This document shows positions 24,622-34,400 of a stretch of 64,000 bases of DNA, in pieces. The position numbers were made by a program, and so were the translations under genes. The stretch covers positions 98,715-162,714 of the forward strand of contig JAILOU010000032.1 of NCBI GenBank assembly GCA_024690665.1, in the 5' to 3' direction. The notes below the pieces were generated by a model, which saw only the letters and a list, made by a program, of their open reading frames with translations, was not told the origin of the DNA and ran no database searches. This stretch comes from Eubacterium sp. (GTDB taxonomy: Bacteria > Bacillota > Clostridia > Lachnospirales > Lachnospiraceae). The number at the start of each line of letters is the position of its first letter. The first letter of the stretch is position 1.

Positions 24622-27084
24622 ATGAACAGCCCATTTGAAAAAGAACAATTCAAGAAGGACGTTAAGGATGCTCTTAAGATTTTGTATCGTAAGAACTTAG
24701 AGGAAGCGACGCGTCAGGAAGTCTATCAGGCCGTTGCGTACTGCGTAAAGGATGTCATCATTGACCAATGGATGGCAACGCAGGAAGAAGTCAGAAAGAA
24801 AGATCCTAAGATTGTCTATTATATGTCCATGGAGTTTTTGATGGGCCGTGCCTTAGGCAATAATTTATTAAATCTGACCGCTTACAAAGAGGTCAAAGAA
24901 GCACTCGAGGAACTGGGCTTTGACCTGGTTTCCATCGAGGAAGAAGAACCGGATCCGGCGCTTGGTAACGGCGGTCTCGGCCGTCTTGCCGCTTGCTTTT
25001 TGGATTCGCTTGCAACACTGGGATATCCGGCATATGGTTGTGGAATTCGCTATCGCTATGGAATGTTTAAGCAGCAGATTAAAGATGGCTTTCAAAATGA
25101 AGTGCCGGACAACTGGCTGAAGAACGGCTATCCGTTCGAATTGTGCAGACGTGAGTATGCCAAGGAAGTTCGCTTTGGCGGATATGTAAAGACCGTGGAC
25201 GACGGTAAGGGCAATGTTCGCTTCGTGCAGGAAGGTTATCAGGCCGTAACGGCGGTACCGTATGATATGCCAATTGTCGGTTATAACAACGGCATGGTCA
25301 ATGCGCTGACCATCTGGGATGCTGAGCCGATTGAAGTCTTTCAGCTCGATTCCTTTGACAAGGGGGATTATAAGAAAGCGGTTGAGCAGGAAAATCTTGC
25401 CCGCAACCTTGTAGATGTATTGTATCCGAATGACAATCATATCCAGGGTAAGGAACTTCGTTTAAAGCAGCAGTATTTCTTTGTATCTGCCAGCGTGCAA
25501 AGAGCGATTGCAAGATATAAAAAGAGTCATCCGGATCTTCGCAAATTCTATGAAAAAGCAGCATTCCAGCTGAACGATACACATCCAACCGTTGCGGTTG
25601 CAGAACTTATGCGTATTTTAGTAGATGTGGAAGGCTTGTCCTGGGATGAAGCATGGGATGTCACGACAAAGACCTGTGCGTATACGAATCATACGATTAT
25701 GTCAGAGGCACTTGAGAAGTGGCCAATCGAGATCTTTTCAAGGCTGCTTCCTCGTGTTTATCAGATCATCGAAGAGATTAACAGACGTTTTATTCTGGAT
25801 ATCGAGAAGAAATTCCCGAATAATCATCAGATGGTTGAGAAGATGGCAATCATCTACGACGGTCAGGTTAAGATGGCGAATCTTGCAATCTGTGCCGGAC
25901 ATTCTGTTAACGGTGTAGCGCGTCTTCATACAGAGATTTTAAAGAAGAAGGAACTTCATGAATTCTATGAGATGTTTCCGGAAAAATTCAACAATAAGAC
26001 CAATGGTATTACGCAGCGACGTTTCCTGCTTCATGGTAATCCGCTGCTGGCAGATTGGGTAACGCAAAGAATCGGAGATGACTGGATTACAGACCTTAGT
26101 CATATGAAGAAGCTTGCGGTCTACGCAACCGATAAAAAGGCGCAGCATGAGTTTATGAATATTAAGTATCAAAACAAGCTCCGCCTTGCAGAATATATTT
26201 CAGAACATAACGGCGTGGAAGTAGATCCGCGGTCTATCTTCGATGTGCAGGTTAAGCGATTGCATGAATATAAGCGCCAGCTGTTAAATATCTTACATGT
26301 CATGTATCTGTACAATAAGATTAAAGAAAATCCGTCGATGGAGTTTTATCCAAGAACGTTTATCTTTGGAGCGAAAGCAGCAGCCGGATATAAAATTGCG
26401 AAACTGACGATTAAGCTGATTAATAATGTGGCGAAAGTCATCAACAACGATGCAAGCATCCAGGGCAAACTTAAAGTTGTCTTTATCGAAGACTACAAAG
26501 TATCGAATGCAGAATGGATTTTTGCAGCAGCAGATGTCAGTGAGCAGATTTCCACGGCAAGTAAGGAGGCTTCCGGAACCGGTAACATGAAGTTTATGTT
26601 AAATGGAGCCGTAACCCTTGGCACGATGGATGGTGCGAATGTGGAGATTGTAGAAGAAGTCGGAGAAGACAATGCCTTTATCTTCGGTATGAGTTCTGAT
26701 GAGGTCATTGCACATGAGCAGGCAAGAGATTACGATCCAATGGAAATCTTCAACAATGATCAGGAGATTCGCCAGGTTCTGATGCAGCTGATTAATGGTT
26801 ATTATTCTGATAATGACACGGAATTGTTCCGCGATTTATATAATTCACTTTTGAATACGCAAAGCACACAGTATGCAGATACTTACTTTATCTTAAAGGA
26901 CTTTCGTTCTTATGCAAAAGCGCAAGAAGAAGTGGAAAAAGCATATCGAGATGAAAAGCGCTGGGCAGAAAGTGCAATTTTAAATGTGGCACATGTCGGC
27001 AAGTTCTCTTCAGATAGAACTATCGAAGAATATGCAAAGGAAATTTGGGAACTTAAGAAAATGAAGGTACCTAAGACTAACTAA
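24622..27084 (+). CDS. glgP: Glycogen/maltodextrin phosphorylase
   Basis: 820 residues, normal for the family. The enzyme releases glucose-1-phosphate from the non-reducing end of alpha-1,4-glucans with pyridoxal phosphate as cofactor. EPDPALGNGGLGRLAACFLDS near residue 110 and the cofactor-lysine region KEASGTGNMKFMLNGAVTLG near 645 are diagnostic. The gene starts four bases after ileS, using GGAAG in the ileS end as its ribosome binding site, so it is probably co-transcribed and falls under isoleucine T-box control. I see no metabolic reason for that pairing. No other glycogen genes are in the window. Confidence 0.95.
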   Translation: MNSPFEKEQFKKDVKDALKILYRKNLEEATRQEVYQAVAYCVKDVIIDQWMATQEEVRKKDPKIVYYMSMEFLMGRALGNNLLNLTAYKEVKEALEELGFDLVSIEEEEPDPALGNGGLGRLAACFLDSLATLGYPAYGCGIRYRYGMFKQQIKDGFQNEVPDNWLKNGYPFELCRREYAKEVRFGGYVKTVDDGKGNVRFVQEGYQAVTAVPYDMPIVGYNNGMVNALTIWDAEPIEVFQLDSFDKGDYKKAVEQENLARNLVDVLYPNDNHIQGKELRLKQQYFFVSASVQRAIARYKKSHPDLRKFYEKAAFQLNDTHPTVAVAELMRILVDVEGLSWDEAWDVTTKTCAYTNHTIMSEALEKWPIEIFSRLLPRVYQIIEEINRRFILDIEKKFPNNHQMVEKMAIIYDGQVKMANLAICAGHSVNGVARLHTEILKKKELHEFYEMFPEKFNNKTNGITQRRFLLHGNPLLADWVTQRIGDDWITDLSHMKKLAVYATDKKAQHEFMNIKYQNKLRLAEYISEHNGVEVDPRSIFDVQVKRLHEYKRQLLNILHVMYLYNKIKENPSMEFYPRTFIFGAKAAAGYKIAKLTIKLINNVAKVINNDASIQGKLKVVFIEDYKVSNAEWIFAAADVSEQISTASKEASGTGNMKFMLNGAVTLGTMDGANVEIVEEVGEDNAFIFGMSSDEVIAHEQARDYDPMEIFNNDQEIRQVLMQLINGYYSDNDTELFRDLYNSLLNTQSTQYADTYFILKDFRSYAKAQEEVEKAYRDEKRWAESAILNVAHVGKFSSDRTIEEYAKEIWELKKMKVPKTN

Positions 27085-27109
27085 AATGATAAATAGGTAC
27101 TATTGGAAA

Positions 27110-27145
27110 AACGAGGCTTTAGGACTTTAATCCTACGGCCTCGTT
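27110..27145 (+). terminator. Terminator-like hairpin after glgP
   Basis: AACGAGGC (27110-27117) pairs with GGCCTCGTT (27137-27145), and AGGA/TCCT extends the stem inside. The tail is ATATATG, so termination may be partial. Confidence 0.6.
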
Positions 27146-27305
27146 ATATATGTGAAAAAAGTATAGAAAATATGAAGACGAAAAGAGTTTTTTGTGCAAT
27201 ATCACGATAAAAATTGAATTGAAAGTGTGATAAAATATGTCGTAATGGTTGCGTGAAAAAACGCGTTTGATATGAAAAGTAGTAGGTATTAAGGAGGAGT
27301 TTACC

Positions 27306-28718
27306 ATGGCATTAAAGCATGCTGTAGGAAGAAAAGCATTTGAGACTGCATTTAACGCAGTGTATAAGTACATTAACAAAGATCGTGAAAAGAACATGCT
27401 CAAGTTACTGAACTTGGCACATAAGGCAACGGGAGATTCATTCCCTGAATTTTTCTGGGATAATGCAATTAATATGTTATCCGATCCAAACCAGAAGTGG
27501 ACGAAGGTTATCTATAACGCATTTGAAAACCTGAACCCTAACGTGGTTAAGATGCATGTATTAAACCTTGCATATGAAGCAGGTCTTACCGGATTCAAGG
27601 AAGTTCGTGCGAATAGAGAAAAGTATCAGTGTAATGTGCCTTGGATTATTCTGATGGATCCAACAAGTGCTTGTAACTTAAAGTGTACAGGATGTTGGGC
27701 AGCTGAATACGGACACAAGATGCAAAGAACATTCGAGCAGCTTGATGATGTAATCTGTCAGGCAAAAGAGCTTGGTATCCATTTCTTCATCATGACAGGT
27801 GGAGAACCACTTACCCGTAAGGCTGATATTGTAAAATTAGCAGAAAAGCACAATGACTGTGCATTCCATATCTTTACAAACGGAACTCTGATTGATGAGC
27901 AGCTTTGTAAAGACACTGTAAGACTTGGTAACATCTCTTACGCATTATCTGTAGAAGGATATGAAGAGACCAATGATGACCGTCGTGGAGATGGTGTATT
28001 CCAGAAGGTTATGAACGCTATGGATCTTATGAAGTCTTATGGTCTTGTATATGGTGTATCTATCTGTTACACAAGCAAGAACTATAAGGTTGTAACTTCA
28101 GATGAATTCCTTGATATGTTAATTGACAAGGGATGTATCATGGCCTGGTTCTTCCATTACATGCCGGTTGGTAATGACGCATCTGTTGACTTGATGCTCA
28201 CACCGGAACAAAGAGAATATATGATTCACCGTGTTCGTGAGATTCGTGCAATGGAAGGTGGTAAGCCACTGTTTTGTATGGACTTCCAGAACGACGCTGA
28301 GTGGGTTGGAGGATGTATCGCAGGTGGTAAGAACTACTTACACATCAATGCGAATGGTGATGTAGAACCTTGCGTATTTATTCATTACTCTAATGCGAAT
28401 ATCAATGACATGTCATTACTCGAATGCCTGCAGTCACCACTGTTTATGGCATATCATAATACAATGCCATTTAATGACAATCATTTCCGTCCATGTCCAA
28501 TGCTCGAGAATCCGGAGTATATCAAGAAGATGGTAGACGAAAGTGGAGCTCATTCTACAGACTTTACTTCACCGGAGCCTGTTGACGATCTGATTGCCAA
28601 GACGATTCCATACGCTGAGACATGGAAGCCAACCGCAGACCGTATGTGGGAAGAGCGTAAGGCTGAGAAGGCTGAAGCACTTGCAGCACGTGAAGCAAAG
28701 TATGGCCCATCGAAATAA
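27306..28718 (+). CDS. Radical SAM protein with extended N-terminus
   Basis: 470 residues. The iron-sulfur cluster motif is C123-X3-C127-X2-C130 (SACNLKCTGCW), followed by the glycine-rich MTGGEPL near 160 and FTNGTLID near 190. About 110 residues precede the cluster motif, and a C-terminal part has further Cys residues in EWVGGCIAGGK, DVEPCVFIH and RPCPMLE, arranged like a SPASM-type auxiliary cluster domain. The enzyme should start radical chemistry on a peptide or small substrate. Substrate and product are unknown, and no obvious precursor peptide gene is next to it. AGGAGGAG upstream sets the ATG. It is highly conserved in Lachnospiraceae by my recollection, not by a search. Confidence 0.85.
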   Translation: MALKHAVGRKAFETAFNAVYKYINKDREKNMLKLLNLAHKATGDSFPEFFWDNAINMLSDPNQKWTKVIYNAFENLNPNVVKMHVLNLAYEAGLTGFKEVRANREKYQCNVPWIILMDPTSACNLKCTGCWAAEYGHKMQRTFEQLDDVICQAKELGIHFFIMTGGEPLTRKADIVKLAEKHNDCAFHIFTNGTLIDEQLCKDTVRLGNISYALSVEGYEETNDDRRGDGVFQKVMNAMDLMKSYGLVYGVSICYTSKNYKVVTSDEFLDMLIDKGCIMAWFFHYMPVGNDASVDLMLTPEQREYMIHRVREIRAMEGGKPLFCMDFQNDAEWVGGCIAGGKNYLHINANGDVEPCVFIHYSNANINDMSLLECLQSPLFMAYHNTMPFNDNHFRPCPMLENPEYIKKMVDESGAHSTDFTSPEPVDDLIAKTIPYAETWKPTADRMWEERKAEKAEALAAREAKYGPSK

Positions 28719-28731
28719 ATAAGCACATAAT

Positions 28732-28784
28732 AGTACCGCACCGAAGACGTTGTATGAAACGATTGTCATAGGGCGGTACTTTTT
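28732..28784 (+). terminator. Intrinsic terminator with long loop
   Basis: AGTACCGC (28732-28739) pairs with GCGGTACT (28773-28780), followed by TTTTT. The 33-base loop can form its own small hairpin. It ends the radical SAM gene transcript. Confidence 0.7.
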
Positions 28785-28817
28785 ATGCATAAATATATGG
28801 TTACAAGGAGAACAAAA

Positions 28818-29459
28818 ATGAAAAAACAAATGATTGACTTAACAACATGGAATCGTACGCATCTATTTCAGTCTTATCTTGGAACGGATTATCCGTATAT
28901 TAATGCAACTTGTAACATTGATGTTGCACCTTTATACCGTTATTGCAAGAAGGAAGGGATTTCCTTTTATTTTGCGATGATTTATATCACCGTGAAGATG
29001 TCGAATGAAATTGAGAATTTCCGTTACCGATTTGAAGGCGACAAGCCGTATCTGGTTGAGGAAAATATAGCATTTGCCACACATCTTGAAAAAGATTTTG
29101 ATGTCTTTCAGATGGTAGAGTGTAAAAATTATCCAACGCTTCTTGAATCAGCTAAGAAGAACCGTGAAAATGCAGCCATTAAGCTCAAAGAAAGTGGTCT
29201 GTATCAGTTAGAAGGAAGAACGGATTTTCTTCACATCAGTTCCATCCCGTGGATTCATTATACAGCCTTTGATCGCACGATTGCGAAGATTGGTGAGACC
29301 AATATTCCAAAGGTGACATATGGTAAGTTTAAAAAAGAAGGAGAGCAGGTTTTAATGCCGCTTTCTGTACTGACCCATCACGGCCTGATGGACGGCTATC
29401 ATGTTGGCTTGTTTATCAATAAGATAGAAGAATATATTGCGGAAAATTTTCCGCATTAA
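28818..29459 (+). CDS. CatA-like chloramphenicol O-acetyltransferase family protein
   Basis: 213 residues, the length of one CAT trimer subunit. The active-site motif HHGLMDGYH is at residues 187-195: H188 matches the catalytic histidine and D192 the structural aspartate four residues later. The N-terminal WNRTHLFQSYLG and the FLHISSIPWIHYT stretch fit the family. Members include true chloramphenicol resistance enzymes and chromosomal homologues with other acyl acceptors. Nothing mobile is adjacent, so resistance cannot be assumed. The start at 28818 has AAGGAG upstream; an earlier ATG at 28785 would begin at the end of the preceding terminator. Confidence 0.88.
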   Translation: MKKQMIDLTTWNRTHLFQSYLGTDYPYINATCNIDVAPLYRYCKKEGISFYFAMIYITVKMSNEIENFRYRFEGDKPYLVEENIAFATHLEKDFDVFQMVECKNYPTLLESAKKNRENAAIKLKESGLYQLEGRTDFLHISSIPWIHYTAFDRTIAKIGETNIPKVTYGKFKKEGEQVLMPLSVLTHHGLMDGYHVGLFINKIEEYIAENFPH

Positions 29460-29475
29460 TACCGAAAAGATTCAC

Positions 29476-29504
29476 TTGCCCTAAAAAATGATATGTAGTA
29501 CAAT
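29476..29504 (+). promoter_or_regulatory. Promoter for the 49-residue protein and channel genes
   Basis: TTGCCC at 29476-29481 and TACAAT at 29499-29504 are separated by 17 bases. The small membrane protein gene starts 47 bases downstream. Confidence 0.55.
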
Positions 29505-29550
29505 TTTCCTATAAACGTGGTAATTTCGCTGTTGGTTAAGGGTGATTATT

Positions 29551-29700
29551 ATGGCTAAGAAGGAAAAGAAAGTTTTAATTGCGGATCATGCGATTATCGA
29601 AGATAAAAAAGATCCATTAAGCAATATTGTCATTGTTGCATCGGGAATCATGATCGTTGTATTGATTATCATGTGCGTATTGATGTTTACACATCTGTAG
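29551..29700 (+). CDS. 49-residue single-pass membrane protein
   Basis: The frame ATG (29551) to TAG (29698-29700) encodes 49 residues: a charged N-terminus (MAKKEKKVLIADHAIIEDKK), then one strong membrane helix at about residues 25-46 (IVIVASGIMIVVLIIMC). AAGGGTG lies eight bases before the ATG. It has its own promoter and ends 17 bases before the channel gene, so the two are co-transcribed. It may be an accessory subunit or an unrelated small membrane protein; I do not recognise a family. Confidence 0.7.
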   Translation: MAKKEKKVLIADHAIIEDKKDPLSNIVIVASGIMIVVLIIMCVLMFTHL

Positions 29701-29717
29701 TGAAGGCGGGTGATGTT

Positions 29718-30464
29718 ATGTCCCAGAATTATTCTTTTAAGAAGAGACTATATGAGATTATAGAAGCATCGAACCCAGATGACAAAGCAAGTAAAGCTTA
29801 TGACATTATGATGTACGTCGCCATCGTTGCCGGGCTTCTTCCGCTGACGGTGAAAACGACGAATGTCTACACGCAGATGCTCGATATGGTTACCATTCTT
29901 TTGTTTTTATTTGACTATGTGGCGCGTATCTACACGGCAGATTACAAGATGGGATACAAGCATTATCGCGCGTATGTTGCATATGCTGTGACGCCGCTTG
30001 CAATTGTTGATTTGCTTTCGGTTTTGCCGATTTTGACATTTTTCTTTCCGTCGGTTGCGGTATTTGGTGCGTTTCGCGTCTTTCGAGTGCTCAGGGCATT
30101 TAAGCTTGCGCGTTACTCTAAGACTATGGTGGCAATCGTTAACGTGCTAAAGTACGTGAAGAATCAGTTGGCTGCCGTCCTGGTTTTGACGATTTTATAT
30201 ATCATAATCAGTGCGATGGCAATCTTTCAGGTAGAACCCGATCAGTTCAATAATTTCTTTGATGCCATCTATTGGTCAACGATTTCGATTACGACCATCG
30301 GATACGGCGATATCGTACCGGCGACAATAATCGGCAAAATGATTACGATTATTTCATCTTTGGTAGGCGTGGCGATTATAGCGCTGCCAAGCGGTATTAT
30401 TACAGCTGCTTATATCAGGGAAATGAAACGTAAGAAGAGTAAGCATGAAGTAAAACATTTATAG
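29718..30464 (+). CDS. Voltage-gated-type potassium channel
   Basis: 248 residues with six membrane helices. The fourth helix carries regularly spaced positive charges (R120, R123, R126, K129, R132), the mark of a voltage sensor. The selectivity filter TTIGYGD is at residues 192-198, followed by the pore-lining last helix. The protein should form a tetrameric potassium-selective channel. No large cytoplasmic RCK domain is present; the tail is short and basic. The start at 29718 is preceded by GGCGGGTG; an earlier in-frame GTG/ATG would overlap the stop of the small membrane protein gene. Confidence 0.92.
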   Translation: MSQNYSFKKRLYEIIEASNPDDKASKAYDIMMYVAIVAGLLPLTVKTTNVYTQMLDMVTILLFLFDYVARIYTADYKMGYKHYRAYVAYAVTPLAIVDLLSVLPILTFFFPSVAVFGAFRVFRVLRAFKLARYSKTMVAIVNVLKYVKNQLAAVLVLTILYIIISAMAIFQVEPDQFNNFFDAIYWSTISITTIGYGDIVPATIIGKMITIISSLVGVAIIALPSGIITAAYIREMKRKKSKHEVKHL

Positions 30465-30470
30465 AACATA

Positions 30471-30512
30471 AAAACATCCATCTCACGCCTTTAGCGGCGG
30501 GATGGATGTTTT
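30471..30512. terminator. Bidirectional terminator between channel and CPBP genes
   Basis: AAAACATCCATC (30471-30482) and GATGGATGTTTT (30501-30512) form a perfect 12-bp stem. The minus-strand CPBP stop codon (30491-30493) lies inside the loop, so the two convergent genes share the structure. Confidence 0.88.
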
Positions 30513-31342
30513 GATTTGTGAAACCATCGGCATAAGAGCAGTGCGACAAAGAAGACTGCAACTAAAATGATGATGTTAAGAAACAGGCTTGAACCACTGT
30601 AGTGTGGCAGATACGGGCTGACTAGAAGGCCAACGATATTGAACATGATGTGCAGATGAATCGATGCCCGAATCGTTCCGGAATCGTGCCGGATATAACC
30701 GAGAAACAATCCGATGACAAAGGCATAGACACCTTGAATCAGGTTTGCGTGAAGGACTCCAAACAGCGCTGCCTGCATAAGATTGGCAAGCCAGAATGGA
30801 AGTGCCATGCGTGCGTAGGACAAGGTGACACCACGAAAGATCAGTTCCTCGCCAATCGGACCCAGAAACAGTGCGTAGATAATCATAAGCACAGAGATGT
30901 TGCTGCCAACCAGTCCGGAGGTATCGATTAAATTGTTATAATAATCCATTGCATTTGGAAATATGGTTGAAGTAATCATCGTTACATAATTGGAAGAATA
31001 GTAGATGACAATACTCAGCAGGATTAACACGCCGTTGGATCTTATGGAAAATGCCTTATGTTCGCGGCTTAAATAGCGTGTGGATATCTTGCGGTACCAG
31101 ATTCCGAAGATGATAATATTGGCGATGGCAAAGGCGAAACTGATGCCACCGGTAAAGTTGGTGTTGGATAAGTTTTCTAGCAGTGATTCCGGTAAAACTT
31201 CAAGCAGATTGGATTGGCCGCTTGTGATAACCCGTAAGATTATAATTTCGATAAAGGGAATACTGATTAAAAATTGTAGCCCAAAACAAAGTAGAATTGG
31301 GAGAAAACTTAAAAAGAAATATTTCACTTTATTCTTTTTCAT
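30491..31342 (-). CDS. CPBP family intramembrane metalloprotease
   Basis: 283 residues with about eight membrane helices. The CPBP (Abi/Rce1-like) motifs are present: E165-E166-x-x-x-R170 in GPIGEELIFRG, FGVLHANL near 216 and the HIMFNIVG histidine-asparagine motif near 250. Such proteins cut substrates within the membrane. In Firmicutes some are tied to bacteriocin self-immunity, but no bacteriocin genes are nearby. The start has AAGGAG 17 bases upstream, further than usual, and the first membrane segment begins right after the basic MKKNKVK. Confidence 0.88.
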   Translation of the reverse strand: MKKNKVKYFFLSFLPILLCFGLQFLISIPFIEIIILRVITSGQSNLLEVLPESLLENLSNTNFTGGISFAFAIANIIIFGIWYRKISTRYLSREHKAFSIRSNGVLILLSIVIYYSSNYVTMITSTIFPNAMDYYNNLIDTSGLVGSNISVLMIIYALFLGPIGEELIFRGVTLSYARMALPFWLANLMQAALFGVLHANLIQGVYAFVIGLFLGYIRHDSGTIRASIHLHIMFNIVGLLVSPYLPHYSGSSLFLNIIILVAVFFVALLLCRWFHKSKHPSRR

Positions 31343-31443
31343 AACGTTTGTCTTTCGACTCCTTTTTTGTTAAAATTTTTAATATGTTATCTATCATAAC
31401 ACAAGTTGATTAAGATAGCGCAAAAGATAATGGAGTGATTATT

Positions 31444-34400
31444 ATGGCATTTACGCATTTGCATACACATACCGAATATTCCCTTTTGGATGGTTCGAAT
31501 AAAATTAAAGAATATGTTGCCAGAGTCAAGGAACTTGGAATGGACAGCGCGGCAATTACGGACCATGGTGTTATGTATGGCGTAATTGACTTTTATAAAG
31601 CAGCAAAAGCAGCCGGCATTAATCCGATTTTGGGATGCGAGGTCTATGTGGCGCCCGGTTCGAGATTCGACAGGGAAGCAGGAGCCGGCGATGAGAGATA
31701 TTATCATCTGGTGCTTCTTGCAGAGAATAACACAGGCTATTCGAATCTGATGAAGATTGTGTCAAAAGGATTTGTAGATGGTTTTTACTATCGTCCGCGA
31801 GTGGACTTTGAAGTGCTTGAGACATATCATGAAGGAATCATTGCACTTTCTGCCTGCCTTGCAGGAGAAGTTCCGAGAACGCTGCAAAAGGGACAGTACG
31901 AACAGGCAAAAGAAGTCGCACTTCGCTATGAAGCCTGCTTTGGAAAGGGCAATTATTATCTGGAACTTCAAGACCATGGCATTCCGCAGCAGCGACAGGT
32001 GAATACACAGCTTCTAAGACTCTCACAGGAAACGGGTATTGAGCTGGTTGCCACGAATGATATTCACTATACTTACGCAGAAGATGCGCAGGCGCATGAT
32101 ATCCTGCTTTGTATTCAGACCGGTAAGAAGGTTAGCGATGAGAATCGTATGCGCTACGAGGGCGGTCAGTATTTTGTAAAATCCGAAGAGGAGATGCGTG
32201 CCCTGTTTCCATATGCACAGCAGGCAATCGATAATACGCATAAGATTGCTGAGCGCTGCCATGTGGAGATAGAATTTGGCAATACCAAGCTTCCGAAATT
32301 CGAAGTACCGGAAGGTTATGATTCGTGGAGCTATTTAAACAAATTATGTTTTGACGGATTAAAAGAGCGTTATCCGGACAACTATCAGGAACTGGAAGAA
32401 CGCTTAAACTACGAACTTGGTGTAATTAAGAAGATGGGTTATGTCGATTACTTTTTGATTGTATGGGACTTTATCCATTTTGCTAGAGAGCACGATATCA
32501 TGGTGGGACCTGGAAGAGGTAGTGCGGCCGGTTCGCTCGTTTCTTATACAACGGGTATTACGAACATCGATCCAATCCGTTACCAATTGCTGTTCGAGCG
32601 ATTCTTAAATCCGGAGCGAGTATCCATGCCCGATATTGATATCGACTTTTGCTATGAGCGGCGAGGCGAAGTGATTGACTATGTGGTAGAAAAATACGGA
32701 AAGGATCAGGTGACACAGATTGTGACATTTGGTACCATGCTGGCCAAAGGCGTGATCCGTGATGTCGGGCGCGTAATGGATCTTCCGTATTCGTTTTGCG
32801 ACAGCATCTCTAAGTCGATTCCGAATGAACTTGGAATAACAATTGAGAAGGCACTTAAGATGAATCCGCAGTTAAAATCACAATATGAGTCGGATGAGGT
32901 TGTGCGCAATCTGATTGATATGTCGATGCGACTCGAAGGTCTTCCGCGTCATACTTCGATGCATGCGGCCGGCGTCGTAATTTCGCAAAAAGCGATGGAT
33001 GAATATGTGCCGCTGTCCAGAGCATCAGATGGAACACTTCTTACACAGTTTACGATGACTACCATCGAAGAACTTGGCCTTCTTAAGATGGATTTTCTGG
33101 GGCTTCGCACGCTTACTGTCATTCAAAATGCAGTGAAGATGGCGGAACGTTCTTCGGGTAAGAAGATTGATATCGATCATATCGATTTTGATGATAAGGC
33201 GGTCTACGCATCGCTTGCCACCGGTAAGACAGACGGAATCTTCCAGCTCGAAAGTGCGGGAATGAAGAGCTTTATGACGGAGCTTCGTCCGCAGAACCTG
33301 GAAGATGTAATTGCCGGAATATCGTTATATCGTCCGGGACCTATGGATTTTATTCCGGCATATATCAAGGGTAAGAACCATCCGGAAGATATTGTCTATG
33401 ATTGCCCGCAGCTGGAGCCAATCCTTAAGCCGACCTACGGCTGTATCGTCTACCAGGAGCAGGTTATGCAGATTGTACGAGATCTGGCGGGATATACGCT
33501 TGGACGAAGCGATTTGGTTCGTCGAGCAATGTCCAAGAAAAAAGGCGATGTCATGGAACGCGAGCGCCAAAACTTCGTCTATGGTAATAAAGAAGAGGGC
33601 GTTCCGGGTTGTCTGGCAAATGGTATTGATGAACGTGTTGCCAACAAAATCTATGATGAAATGATTGATTTTGCGAAGTATGCATTTAACAAGTCACACG
33701 CGGCAGCATATGCAGTCGTGGCTTATCAGACGGCATACTTAAAGTATTACTATCCGGTTGAATATATGGCGGCTCTTATGACCTCTGTCATGGGTAATTC
33801 CACCAAGATTGCAGAATATATCCAGACCTGCCGTCAGATGAAGATTGCGGTTTTACCACCGGATTTAAATGAAGGAGAAGCCGGTTTTTCCGTGTCGAAC
33901 GGTGGAATTCGATTTGGTCTTTGCGCGATTAAGAATGTCGGCCGACCGGTTGTGCAGGCGCTTGTTGAGGAACGGCGTCACGGATTATATACGTCCCTGG
34001 AGGATTATATTAACCGTCATGTCAGCAGTAAGACCATCAACAAGCGTATGGTCGAGAACTTTATCAAGGCCGGAGCCTGCGATAGTCTTGGCGGTAATCG
34101 TCGTCAGTTCATGATGATTTATGAGCAGATGATTGACAGCGCATCAAAGGGAAAGAAAGACGACGTTGCAGGACAGATGTCATTATTTGATTTTGCCGAT
34201 GAAGAAGATCGGAAGGAACTTGAGACAAAACTTCCAAATGTTCCGGAATTTGAAAAGGAACTTTTATTATCTTATGAAAAGGAAGTGATGGGAGTCTATA
34301 TCTCCGGGCATCCCCTCGAAGAATATGCAGACAAATGGCGCAAGAATATCACCGCGACGACAGTCGATTTTGTGCGCGATGAAGAGACCGGCGAGACGAA

